Source: Achatina immaculata (Eukaryota; Mollusca; Gastropoda; Stylommatophora; Achatinidae). From it: 64,000 nucleotides of DNA. Of the stretch, positions 1-26,700 are shown piece by piece; positions within the stretch are counted from its first letter, which is position 1, and each line of letters starts with the position of its first letter. Made by a program: the position numbers and the translations under genes. The DNA is taken from positions 30,868,710-30,932,709 of the forward strand of contig CM019697.1 of assembly GCA_009760885.1 (NCBI GenBank), in the 5' to 3' direction. The notes beneath the pieces were generated by a model. The model searched no databases, was not told where the DNA came from, and saw nothing but the letters and a program-made list of their open reading frames with translations.

Positions 1-2375
1 GCTTCGTCAAAGATTTGCTGTTATTTCTGATCTGTGTTTTTTATAAGTTAATTATTATATAATTAATTATAAGAATTGCTTGGTGAATATTTCGCAAATG
101 TTTCTGCCTTACTGATATATAAATGCACAGCTCATTTGTTTTTGTTTTAAAAGCCACCAAATTTTCTAAAATGTTCCGTTATTTTGGGTACTTCATTCAT
201 CAACACCGTAGTTTCACTATTTGCCATTTTGCATTACCTATATTAAAGATTCAGCTTCTAATAGAATTTTTAAAACTGTAAGAAGTCAAGAAGCAATATA
301 ATCATTAAGTATGTAGTTATACAATTTTTAAATTATTTAAAATATCAGAATTAAAATTGCTTTTAGAATATTTTGCTTAGTTCATTTTTTTTTATTTTGA
401 CTTGCAATTGCAGCCTGTGTCATTTACCTTTTGGAAGCAAAAATCGAAGTGTGAGGGAAATTAACAGAAGACAAAGTGTGGTGATAATTGGTAGGTTTTG
501 ATCGAAATTCTCGTTTTCTTCCTACATATCCCCTTCTAGAATGAGTATTTGCTGCATCACTACATTCATTAAAATTCACTGTTTTAAGCTGGAAGGTTTG
601 TTAAGGCGTCAGGCGATTAAACGTGTAATAACTACTCGTTTGCACACACTTGTGCTGGAAATCGAAGGCGCTAGAAAGTCCTAACAAAGCTCAGATCGGA
701 AGAAAAAAAGAATCCGAAAGACAATAGCTAAGGTTCAGACACGTTATACAAGCTAATAAATACTTGTTAGTGGATTGTTTAACTTAGATTGAACCTTTTA
801 TGCAAAAATAGGTAACAAACGCTGAAAACCTTTGTGGATTATTCTCATCCCTGTTGATACGATTTACCGTAAGATTGATTTATCATACCATATATATGTT
901 ATATCATGTATAGATTTTTTTTAAAAATTATATTTTGAGGTGCAGTGATACATATATTGCCTTTGTTTATAAATGGTATCAAGGAATGTAGGTATTGTTT
1001 TTATTACTGACAGGAAGCAGGCATCATGCTGATTCTATCAATATTTGGTCAGTAGCATTAAAAGACAGTAAGGGCACGCCACATTTTTATTAATTCTTTG
1101 TACTTGTATCCCAGCCTACACTCCTGGAATCTTCAGATGACGCACTTCTACAAAGACTTACTATCTCTGTGACATGATTTTTTTTTCCCCCACTATTTTA
1201 TGGGATTTGACAGTAGACCTCTCATGGATGCCTTGTAGACATTTGTTTATCTCACTTTTGATATCTCTTTGGCATCTCCTTCCAGAGACTTTGCCTGTTT
1301 TGTATTTTTGTGATGGTATAATTGTTGTTCACATCCTACCAATCCAGTCTTCTTCTTTGTGTTGCTATAAGGGACGGAAACTTAGCATGTTTGGTCACAT
1401 CTCAGTTGTTTACTTTGCCCTGCATCTTAGTATTCATGATTTGTGCAAAATGGCAGTAAAGTGCAGTAAATCAACACCAAGTATGCAACAAAAGTAGATA
1501 TCACCTTGAACGGTACAGTACAAATTTCTTTAGATAAAAGTGTTAAATATAAGCTATGTACCTTCTTTAGTTTTTCAACAATCAAGATATCAGCAGGCCA
1601 CCTGTTTTGATCAAGAACTGGTCATTGCAGGTCAGTGGTCAATTACACCTACTCAGAATATCCCACACAAATAAATCCCCATGTGGACATGGATTACACT
1701 TTCTGAAACATACATAGCAAGTGTCCAGAGAACTCTATCTGGTGGCTACCTCAGACTCCTGGAGTGAATTACAAATGTCATTCTGACTACCAAGCAGTAG
1801 TTTTAATATGATTTAGCATTTTTAAAAAAAAGGAAAGAAAAAGTGAGAGAAGGCAGCCACAGTTAGATAATCTGAAATTGGGGAGAAGGTGAATGGGGTC
1901 GCAGAGTTGACAGTGTGAAATCAGGAAGAAGATTGTCACAGAGTTGGACATTGTGAAATTAGAAAGAAGATTGTCACAGAGTTGGACATTGTGAAATCAG
2001 GGAGAAGATTGTCACAGAGTTGGACATTGTGAAATTAGAAAGAAGATTGTCACAGAGTTGGGCATTGTGAAATCAGGAAGAAGAATGTCACAAAGTTGGA
2101 CAGTGTGGAATCAGGAAGGAGATTGTCACAGAGTTGGACAGTATGAAATCAAGAAGAGAGCCATATAATTAAACAGTGTGAAATCATAATGAAGACAGTC
2201 ACATAATAAGTGAAATCTGAAGGTGAAGGAACTGAACATAATAAGATACAAAGTTGTGGAGAAATAAAATTAAACATTCCTTAAATTTTATATATATAAC
2301 TACTTTCATAAAACAATGACAAAATTGGGGGGGGGGGGGGAATTATTTTAAAAGCCTGAATTTTTTTTCTTCCAG
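1..2375. other. Upstream region of UBC9, no coding sequence recognised
   Basis: I see no conserved coding sequence here. A pyrimidine-rich tract ending in TCCAG at 2371-2375 looks like a splice acceptor just upstream of the UBC9 start codon. This implies at least one non-coding 5' exon and the promoter somewhere in this stretch, but I cannot place them. The open frame at 1174-1497 has no recognisable similarity. A minisatellite at 1895-2160 is listed separately, and a run of about 14 G lies near 2327-2340. Confidence 0.6.
1895..2160. repeat. Minisatellite, about 38-bp unit, about 7 copies
   Basis: The unit contains GATTGTCACAGAGTTGGACA followed by TTGTGAAATCAGGAAGAA. Copies differ at a few positions, and alternate units carry AAATTAGAAAG instead of AAATCAGGAAG, which suggests a higher-order duplication of two-unit blocks. 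It lies just upstream of the exon holding the UBC9 start codon. Confidence 0.9.
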
Positions 2376-2403
2376 ATTGTGTTTTGAGTGTGATAAATAA
2401 ACA

Positions 2404-15936
<13,533 letters not shown>

Positions 15937-17384
15937 AACAGTTTTGGTTATATTTTTTAGTGGAAGAATTTTTGTTACTAGAATTAAAACCAGCTGATCT
16001 ACTTCTGTCAGTTTTTTTTTTCTCTTCTCTGTAGGATAGTAGAAACATTGGAGGGAAGTTGTTGTTAATTGTTTTAGTGTTGTAAATTGTTTGAGTAATG
16101 TATTTTGATTTTAAAACGGTTTTGTGGATTATTATTTTGTGTTGATGTTTTACTCAAAAATGGACAAGTCTTGGAACCAGAAAAATTTAGTTCAGAGAGT
16201 TTAAAGAGTATAGCAAGTTAAATATAACTATGTACAGTTGTGTTGGGAGGTATATATTTCTAGAACAGATAAACTGGCCCCCCGCCTTCACTGCATATAT
16301 GTGAAGAAAACGGAACTTTGGCCATGATATAAGAAAATATACGAGTTTTAAAGAGAAACAGTAGTTTACATTTTGCTTTTAGCAGAAGCTATCAGTAGAT
16401 CTGAGATAAAACACAGTTTTGGTCACATCATATTTTTACTTAAAATTTCTGTGTTAAATGATTGATTGGCATGTACTCGTGCCTAGAAGTTGTAGAGAAA
16501 GTTGCAGTTTTTCTCATTTGCAGATAAATTTCAGGATTTTTATTTAAGGAGTAGAAGAGATCAGCACAAAAAAAAAAAAATTCCACTGTAAATGAACATT
16601 TGTGTGTTCACTTTGCACGACTGATATTTTTTAACTCTGTGTCAATGTAACATTAAATGTTGTTTATGACAACTGCATTTGTGGTGTCCTGTATGACAAG
16701 AGTCTCAGCAGCTGAATGAGTGAGATAGAATGACCAGTAAAACTGCACCCAAGAATACCTGAGGCATTCCCTCTGGTTGATGTCACTTATTTGTATTTCC
16801 CTGTCTTTCTGTGGTTTGAAAGTCAGTATGATCCGTTTTCTCCTTGTGTTGGCAGTTTTGATCACATTTTCTTCCATATGCAGTATGAGGTTAGCTCATC
16901 TTGATCTTCTTTGTTTGTTCTTTAGATTTATATCTATTATTTCAGTGTTTTCTTGGATTTGGATGCCTTTACGTATTCTCAATACTCTTGCCCTCAAGGA
17001 TGTAAAATGATGTATGATAGACAAATTACATGTCAAAAATGAAAGCCATTGTGTGTTTAATTTTTTTTTTAAAAGTCACATAAGTAAATACAACAAATCT
17101 GAAGTCGCCACTTCTGTGGTGGTAGATACAAGTTATGAGAAGGAAACAGAACTAAAACAAATGAGCATGTTGTGAAAAAAAATGCAAAAAACATTTCACG
17201 CAAGAGAACTTGCATATTTAAAATTCACACTTTCTTTCTCAGATAATGAGAATGTTGTCTAACAAACATTTTAAAAAGAAGAATGAAATTATGATGGCTG
17301 TGAGCAACAAACAAGAATATATTTTTTTTTCTATCTGCCTTAAACAGAACTACCCAGCCCTCTATTGCTGCCACTTCATGGTTC
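15937..17384. other. Region between the convergent UBC9 and E4F1 genes
   Basis: This must hold the 3' UTRs and polyadenylation sites of both genes. I see no canonical AATAAA that I can assign with confidence; ATTAAA occurs near 16652. The small open frames here have no recognisable similarity. Confidence 0.55.
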
Positions 17385-17780
17385 TGTTAGTCATAAATCT
17401 CTGGTACTGCACTCTGTTTAGATGTGTGTGTTGGTCACAATTCTCTGGTACTGCACTATGTTTAGATGTGTGTGTTGGTCACAATTCTCTGGTACTGCAC
17501 TATGTTTAGATGTGTGTGTTGGTCACAATTCTCTGGTACTGCACTGTGTTTAGATTTGTGTGTTGGTCACAATTCTTTGTCATAATACCCTAGTAGTGAA
17601 CTGTGTTTTGTTAGTCATAATTATCTGGTACTGAACTATGTTTAGATGTATGTTAGTCATAATTCTCTGGTACTAAACTGTGTTTAGATGTGTGCTAGTC
17701 ATAATTCTCTGGTACTGAACTGTGTTTAGATTGTGTTAGTCATAATTATCTGGTAATGAACTCTGTTTAGGTGTGCTGAT
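17385..17780. repeat. Minisatellite, 42-44-bp unit, overlapping the E4F1 stop codon
   Basis: About nine units share CTCTGGTACT, then G/AAACTGTGTTTAGATGTGTG and a TTGGTCACAATT or TAGTCATAATT end. Units near 17400-17575 are homogeneous and those near 17624-17780 are more diverged. The last unit lies inside the E4F1 coding exon and encodes its final residues and stop codon. Confidence 0.92.
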
Positions 17781-20700
17781 TTCTTTCTGCTCATCTGCAC
17801 TAGTCACTTCATTTTCCTCAACAGTTGTGGGAAATTCTTCTTTCACAATTGAGGTCATATTTCCAACTGCATGCAAAATGTCCTTGATCTTTTGCAAGCT
17901 GCTTTCCGATTCCCCGGATTCAAATGACAGCTGCTGCTCCCTAATGAGATCCACAATGGACTTCTCCGCTACAATGATCACCGACTCACCAGTGTCTGAG
18001 TCAAAAATATGAAGTGTTTCTGTTTCTTGGCCCTGTTTAAAACAAAACAGACCAGTATATTACATAATACATTCACTATTTCTGTGCATAACATGACATA
18101 AAATGGCTAGGAAAAAAGGTATATGATTGATTGTTTTATCTCAATATCTAGCATCACTGCAGGACATTCCCATATCTGATCTGTTGCCTGTTCCAATAAT
18201 CGGTGTAATGTATGTGTACTGATTGTTCCTGTCATGCACTGATTGTGGGTTCATTGTTTCTGTCCACAGAGGGAGCTTATTCTTGCCTCAACCTCAGTTC
18301 CTTCATTCTGCAGAAGACCCATTTCAGCTCTTCATCCCCACAAAATTTGTCTCTGTAGCATACGAAATATCCGACTTGTCCAATCTCAGTACCTCTTCTT
18401 GCATGGTGGCCTTTCCAGCCTTTACCATGCTCGTTATCATGAGCTCATCCATGTGCAGGATCATGTAAGTTGGCCCATCCTTGTGAAGCATGCTCCTGCA
18501 GATCATATGAGGTGTGCTTTGGGGGTCCACCACTATGACTGCTATTAACCAGCCAAATGACTGCAGCAGTGGCCGCTTCGATTTCCATCTTCATACTGTG
18601 AGCTGTGATGTCATATGCACCCACTCTTCTGTCAGTTGTCTTTTCACTGAGGCAAACTCCAGCCACTTCAGCTACCCATGAAGCCAAAGCCATTGGTAAA
18701 GTATGTCATGTGACTGGGAGTAGGGCACATTGACTTCATGTATCTGGTCATAAGCCTAGCTGCAATTTTCTGCCAAACCGAACAACAATTGGCAAATAGT
18801 GACGTTGCCCATGTCACACGTCACCTATAAGACTTCTGCTTTAGTCATCCAAGATAAGCCATGCTTGCTGGTCATATGCCCAGTTGTGGTATTCTCTTCC
18901 AAACTGGATAGTGACAAATTCTCACTTATCGCCCATTTTTCCTTTTATAACGCTGCTTGCGTTGCACATCACGGTAAGGGTTCTGCTTCAGTCGTCCAAG
19001 ATATATCACACTTGATGGTCTTTCCTTTATCTGCATACAGCTGAAGTAAGGTGTTTATAAAACTCGGAGGCATGCCAGAGTGGGAAGCATATTTGGCTGT
19101 CATTTTAAAAAAAGTGTGCATATAAGGATTTGGGAACTTGTTACATTTAGCTCGCCACAGACAAACTTATTAAAAGGTTTTTGCTGCAACTCTCCGCAAC
19201 ATCGTCTCACCACAACATAACACTTGCCAGTATTCATTACAGTACCAACTAGCTAGTCTTATTTCACATCAAACAAAATGTCTGATTCATATGAAGGCAT
19301 ATTTCGGTACACATGAGAAACTTTTTCAACAGGAATATCACTGATGATGAAAAACTAATAAATAATAGAGATGCAATGAAGGAAGTTAAAAGGAGGACAT
19401 TTATCACTCTTCAAAAAGTAAAACTAAAGAAGTTGTGAAGAGGAACAGACAGAACTACAAAAATAAGGTTTTTAAGGGCATGCATCTTTCCCATCGCAGC
19501 ATATGCCTTTGAGACCAGGACACTTAACAAAACAGCTGAGAAACATATAAATGCCTTTGAACTTAACTCTTTCCGTGCCACAGAAAGAAACACGGACATG
19601 TAGTGGAGTGCCAGAATAAAAGCGCAGGTCTTGGTCTGTAAGTGGGTATAGTTATAAAATGGAATGGAAAACAGTATTTCCATGTACTTCCGTATACTTA
19701 TTATGTTTCAAAGTATAACTAAATTAATGAAAATTTCATAAATGCAGAGTTTTTTAGGAAAAGTAATGTGATGTTTTTAGACAATGACTGTGCCCAGCTC
19801 ACCATTGACTAGGTCTAGATATGCACTACTTACCATCTGAGATGTCTAGATCTACTTGTCGATGTCGTATTGTGATTCTGTGTTGCATTCTCGCTAAATT
19901 AATGTCTGAAATAACCTCCTAACTACTTCTCCAGTCGTCTAAATATGTCTAGATCTACTTGGGATACATTCAAGAGCAGCGGGGTGGTCACAGGCCATAT
20001 CCATACTCCTATCTACGTCGTCAAAAATTGAAAAATTTCCATGTTTCTCGTCCTTTTTCTCGCTCGGCATCGCTCTTATCTAAGGACTCTTTCACCATTT
20101 TGAAAAGTGTCACCGGAAACACGGACGAAATATGTACAATCTCAATGTTACACCGGTTGTTTTATTGAAACAAACCGAGCGTAAAAAAATTGACGCCTGG
20201 TAAGCAACGTGGGTACAGGAAGCGTAAAAAAATTGACGCCTGGCATGGAAAGAGTGTGCTACAGAAGAGTTCTTCAAATGGACACAAAAAATAACAAATA
20301 TATCCATACTACAATAACTTAATATTGAAGAAGGCTGGCTAGTAAAGAGGATTAACTCTTTCCGTGCGTATGGTCGATATAGTGACACCGGAAGTGTCCC
20401 TAAACTACCATATGGTCGCTTTAGTGACATTGTTTGTTTCATTAAAACAAGCGGTGTAACATTTAGATTGTACATATTTCATCCGCGATTCCGGTGACAC
20501 TTTCAAAATGGAGAATGCGTGCCTAGTTACAAGCGATGCCGAGCGAGAAAAAGGACGCGAAGCATGGAAATTTTTCAATTTTTGACGATGTAGATAGGGG
20601 TATGGACATAGCCTATGGCCACCCCGCTGCTCTTGAATGTTTTCTAAGTAGATCTAGGCATATTTAGACGACTGGAGAAGTAGTTAGGAGGTTAGTTCAG

Positions 20701-23700
20701 ACATTCATTCAGCGAGAATGCAATACGGAGTCACAATACGAGATCGACAAGTAGATCTACACATCTTAGATGGTAAGTAGCGTGAATCTAGAGCTGGCCA
20801 CAATCAGTGTCTAAAAACATCACATTACTTCTTTTTTCCTAAAAAACTCTGCATTTATGAAATTTTCATTCATTTAGCTATACTTTGAAACATATTAAGT
20901 ATACGGAAGTACATGGAAATACTGTTTTCCATTCCATTTTACAACTAGACCCCCTTACAGACAAGACCCGCGTTTTTACTTCTGCACCCCACGACACGTC
21001 CGTGTTTCTTCTAACGCATGGAAAGAGTTAAAGAGAGAAAACTTAAATATTTTGGACACTTTAAACATCATGATAATTTAAAGAGGACTGTCCTGGAAGA
21101 GCACATAATGGAAAAAAGAAAGAGAGGAAGACCAAGGTGAAGATGGCTGCAAGACATTGTTGATAATCTGCAAATGGATGCATCAGCAGCAGGCCATCCT
21201 GCTCACAACCGAGAAGCCTACCGGAGTGCTGTTAGGGAGGCAAAGTTTCGCAAGGGATATGCAAATGACTGGCTGACAATGAAAAACTAATTCATCATAT
21301 TTAGTTCTTTTATAGTCCCAACAATGTTTGGCTGGGTGTTGGTCATCATTTACTTCCCCATATGGTGTACCAAAACTCTTTAATCTATTTAAACCGTAAC
21401 TATAGTGTAGGCATTGTTATATATGACTATCTGTCAGTACTGAAAATGGACTCTTCCTACTTTTGGGGTTAACCAGCTGAAATCTATTTTCAGGTAATGA
21501 TCAGAACATACAAAAATAACCAGGGATTTTATTTTTTTTGGTAGTTGCAAAAAAAAATAAAAAAAGAAACTCAAAAAACTGCTGTACATCAAATCGACCT
21601 TACATCAAATTCTCCATCAAGCTTGGCTGTGGATGGCATTCCTTCCTCAGTTATAACCTCCACACCCTCCATTACTTCATCTGTAGTTTTTCCTGTAGTG
21701 CCTAAAACCACACAGTCTTCACTGACCTGCAGGTTTGAAAATGTTTCATGCCATAAGAGTTAACAACATAAATAGTACTGTTTAATGAAAATCTGACAGC
21801 ATTAGGTAGCACCTTTTACTGAAAATCTGACAGCATTAGGTAGCACCTTTTACTGAAAATCTGACAGCAACAGGTAGTAGCTTTTACTGAAAGTCTGACA
21901 GCAACAGATAGTAGATGTGACAGCCATAATGGTATCATTCGTTGAGAAATAAAGCAAGAAAATTTGACATCCAATGACAGTTCCTTTTACTAAAACATTA
22001 AGCATAGTTTAATACAACCAATGACCACTAACATGGGGAATTCCAAATCTGTTAAATAATCAATTATAACTTCCAGTAAATTCTGTGAATATGGTGTATA
22101 CTGTCACAGATACTCATAACTATAACTAGCTGTGAAGCATGTAACATCAAATGAAATAACATTTTGCTATGAGGTGTTATCGGCACAGAACTATCTTGAA
22201 ACGTCCAACTTTTTCACTACAGTTAAGAAACCACGCTACTCACCTCCTGTAGAGAAGGTAATATAAACTGCTGACTTGAGTCCATGTACTGCTTGTCACA
22301 GTCTACTGTTGTAATATATTGCTGAGTGTTGGCCACTACAGTGGAGAACTGGGTCAGCATAGTGGAGCTGCTCGCTTGGTTATAGTCCAGGCTAGAAGTG
22401 TTACGGCTGCTGGAGCAAGGTGCTGCAGAACAAATTTAATAAACGTAGGTGCAGCTGCTTCTTTCACAAAAAAATAATGTTAAAACAGCGTAAAAAGCTT
22501 CATGCATGAATGATTTCTCTAATCTGGTTGCTCTCAGCTTCTCTTTTCTGCTTCTTTCTTCCATCCTTCCTGTGCTGTTAAACAGCACATAGGGCTTGTA
22601 TTGTATTTCACCATGTTCTGTTTTTGACGAGTTTTTCAGCCTTGTCAAGGAATCTTATACCCACTAATTTAGCCTCTCTCAACAATGTTCTCTTCTGCTA
22701 CCACAGTCTAAATCACTTGCAGAACAAACTGCATGAAATATCATGACAACTGAGGTTCTAAAATCCAAGAAGGAAAAACAAAATTAAACTCAAGAGAACA
22801 AATTAGTTTTACTTAAAAACTGGCACTGGATACAGGGCACCTGAAGTGAGAAATCAGAGTATTTATGCTTCTTCAACAAAGTAGATGATGAAGTACATTT
22901 TTTTAAAATTCAGAAGAAAATTGTAGGAGTTCTGTCATCAAAGACATGAAGTCTGCAACTTTTCCTGGGTTTTTACAGCCATTCATAGCTTTCTGAAACA
23001 TGCTATAGAAAAGTTTTGGTGAGAATTACCTTTAGCTTTCAGATGTCGAGATAAAGTCCCATGTTCAGCAAAGGCTCTGTTACAGAGGGGACACTTGTAA
23101 GGCTTCTCGCCTGTATGAAGCCTCATATGTCTTTGTAATGAACCACGTTCTCTGAAGTGCCTGCTGCATACGTGACACTTGTATGGGTTAACTCCTGAAT
23201 GTGTCCGCATGTGAACTGTGAGAGAATTCTGTAATGAATGTCCAAGCATTTACTGGTCAGTGTCTGAATAAACAATTCTACAATGAGTTCAAAATGACAC
23301 TGAATTTATAGTTTAATTTTTAAAATAATTTGTTGGGGAAAAAAAAAAAAGAATCATTCTTGGTATTATATGGACACTAATAAAATTCTGAAGAAACTAA
23401 TGGCTTCAGATATCTACATTTTAGAAAATGATGTCAATACTGCAGAGCTTGCAAACTGGAACCTTGTAATCAAAATAATCACAAAATAAATGGAGAAAAA
23501 AAAAACAAACTAGCTGACAATTAAATTGAGAATGGAACAAAATGATAATTGCAAAATGTTTTCAATGATTTGGACTCCAAATCTACACTGGCAAAAGTCA
23601 TTATGTGAGTGATAATTTGAAGAATTATTAACAGTACAAAATATTCATAAAAATGCTGATTTTTTAAACTAGAAAGTCAAAAAAAAAAAATGAAAATAAA

Positions 23701-26700
23701 TATTTCACTATTTATATTTTTCCTGTACAGCTTCTTATACTGACTTGTAATTATTTAATCACTGACCGTGAATAAAAACTATAAACTGACACCACTCCAT
23801 GACAGTCATGTTAGCACTGGTTCATCATCAGAGTGAGTCATTATTTCCTCAAGACAGTTTTCCCATTTGGCATGGAAAGCATAAAAGCTAGATAAAATTC
23901 ATTCAGTTCGCTTTTGTTCACACACGATGAATGTGCTTAAAACTAAGAACTCATGACAGTACATGCTACATGCTTTCTTTAAAAACACCTAACAATTCTC
24001 AACCAGGGTCTTACCTCAGAACTAATGCTACTTCTTTATAACACTGCTGGTTGTAAGTGTACAAAATGTACATATTTTTTTAAAATTCTTTTTATTTCAT
24101 TTATGTTATTTCAGAGCTTTAAAAGTACTGCCATTGTATTATATGTACTTGTCAATGTTTGGACACCTGGAAAGATTTACATTAGGAATTCATTTCAATT
24201 TATGCTAATTCCACCTACATCAGTTTGTCCTAGAATCAGGAATGCAGTACTGGCATAAACTGAGAGCTATGTATGTATTTAACACTTCCCATGCCGTTGG
24301 TCACTGTATCGACCCTTCCGGTTTCCCGATTTGTGCCAATGGTCGATATAGCGACTCTTGGTTTGTTTCAATAAAACAACCAGTGTAACATTTAGATTGT
24401 ACATATTTCGTCCACATTTGGCGATGCCAAGCAAGAAAAAAGAAGAGAAACATCGAAAATTTTCAATTTTTGATGATGTAGATAGGGGTATGGATATGGC
24501 CTGTGACCACCCCACTGCTCTTGAATGTATCCCAAGTAGATCTAGACATATCAGACGACTGGAGAAGTAGATAGGAGGTTATTTCAGATATTAATTTAGC
24601 GAGAATGCAACACAGAATCACAATACGAGATCAACATCTCAGATGGTAAGTAGTGCATATCTAGACCTAGCCGATGGTTAGCTGGGCACAATCATTGTCT
24701 AAAACCATCACATTACTTCTTTTTTCCTAAAAAACTCTGCATTTATGAAATTTTCATACATTTAGTTATATTTTGAAAGTACATGTACACGGAAGTACAT
24801 GGAAATACTGTTTTCCATTCCATTTTACAACTATACCCCCCTACACGTATCAAGACCCGCACTTTTATTCCGGCACCCAACTGAACATCCGCATTTCTTC
24901 CTGTGGCACGGGAAGAGTTAATTAATGTCACTACAGGCTTATCTGTCAGTTATGTAACTCTAATCTTTTTTTACGGAGATGGGACTGTTGGCCCCACGCT
25001 CCAGCCCCCAACCTGGAGGACCAGAAATTGGTATCACCAACTGGAGAGAAAAGATTATGAATGGGGGTGAACTTTATCTGCAGCAATGAGCCTTTAATGG
25101 ATCGGAAAGCTGAAGAAGAAGAAGAATTTCACTACAGAAGTAACACTTCAATGAGCAATGGCCCTCATCATTAAACTAAATAATAAACCCCCCAAAATGA
25201 ATGGCACTTTAATCACTAAATAAACCAGTTATTTTTTAAAGTCTATTTCAGTTTCTTTCTGCTTGAAATGAAAAAAATGGAAACGGGTAGGGTGTTGGCT
25301 ACACTTAGTAGTAACTGATTTTTAAATCAGAAATTTTAAAGAAACACAGATATGAAAGCCAAAGAAAATTTTGATTAATTCTGTACATGAACAAAAGCAA
25401 AATTATAAAAACAAATATTTATAGACTCATTCTTTGTGCCTAGGTTAGCTTCACTTGTCTACCTGAGATTTGAACAACTTTTCACAGATGGTACATCGGA
25501 ATGACCGTTCTTGAGAGTGGATTCTGAGATGCTGCTGCACGTGTGCCAGTCGCTTGAACAATTTTCCACACTCTCCACATTTGAAGTCTCGTTGTTCTTT
25601 GTGCACGTACATGTGTTTCTTCAGAATGTCTCGAGAAGTAAAGCTGCGGTGGCAAACATGACACTGATAAGGACGATCGCCTGAACAAATAAACGGAAAC
25701 AGTTTTAGCCTTTACAATGCAACATTCTTGGTCTCTTTATTCACATCTAAAGATCAGTTTTTTGCACTTTTGCTATCTGGTGCTAACTTAAAAAAGAGCA
25801 TGATACATTCTGCCTTTTTAGTCACGCCATAACTAACAATCTTTTAACCTCAGTTTTGCAAATCAGCGCACTTTTATCTTCAGAATTGTGCTGTTTGTCA
25901 TGTCCTATTACAAATATCAATTTTCAAAACAATGCAGCATTTTTTTTCATCCACAGATCATAGTTAATGACACACTGGATCTATCCTCTACCCAAAACTC
26001 GCCAGGATTTGATTTTCCAAGTCCCTCTGAGCACAGCTGTGTTAAGAACACACTTATCTTAGCATAGTCTTTGTGAGACAGGGAACATAGATCTGTTTGC
26101 TTAAAAACTCTGATCTACTCTGTAGTCCAGAAACCTATATCAATCAATACTAATTGTAACTGTTATTTTTGTAAAATGTAACATCAGGTTGGTGGATGGG
26201 TAGGGACATGGAGATTTCCGGCGGGGATTAGGAAAATTTGGGGTGAAACAAATGAATCTAGAACGTGACAAGCCTACGGGTCTTTACAACAATAGCTTTC
26301 AGAACAGTGTAAACAAAACAGAGCCAGCAGGTTAAAGGTGGCGGGGAATGGATATCACTGAGGCACTCATCAGATTCCTCATCCCAAAGTCACAGTGTCT
26401 GTGGAACTGTCTCAAAGCCGTCTGGCCAGCCAGCATTGCATGCTGGATCTGACATGAAGGAGCTAATGAGACTGGAAAACAAAGTTCTGGCCAGGCCAGC
26501 CTACACCACTGTCTTCATGGCAGTCCGAGCAAGACCACAGTCTGCCCTAGCAAGGAAAGGTGCTGAAGTCGGAGGTACCCAGCCAAAAGGTGCATGGCAA
26601 AAATCAGGGTACCACGCATCATCGCCAGTGTGCTACAAAGAAGAAGAAGATTTTCCAAGTACCACCAGATTCTCTTGTATTTTTGAATTAACTGCATGAT

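Larger units (their letters stand above)
19295..21290 (+). pseudogene. LINE L2 copy broken by two TTAA MITEs
   Basis: L2 sequence occurs in three pieces: about 19295-19562, 20256-20351 and 21032-21290. Across the gaps the pieces are colinear with the L2 copy at 60028-60560 (minus). The 3' end reads GRPR-W-QDIVDNLQMDASAAGH in translation and closes with the HNREAYRSAVREAKF block. Frameshifts and a stop in the 3' piece make it inactive. Confidence 0.9.

Noticed and set aside
1895..2160. CRISPR-like array
   Set aside because: Repeats are directly tandem without unique spacers, in an animal genome; it is a minisatellite.
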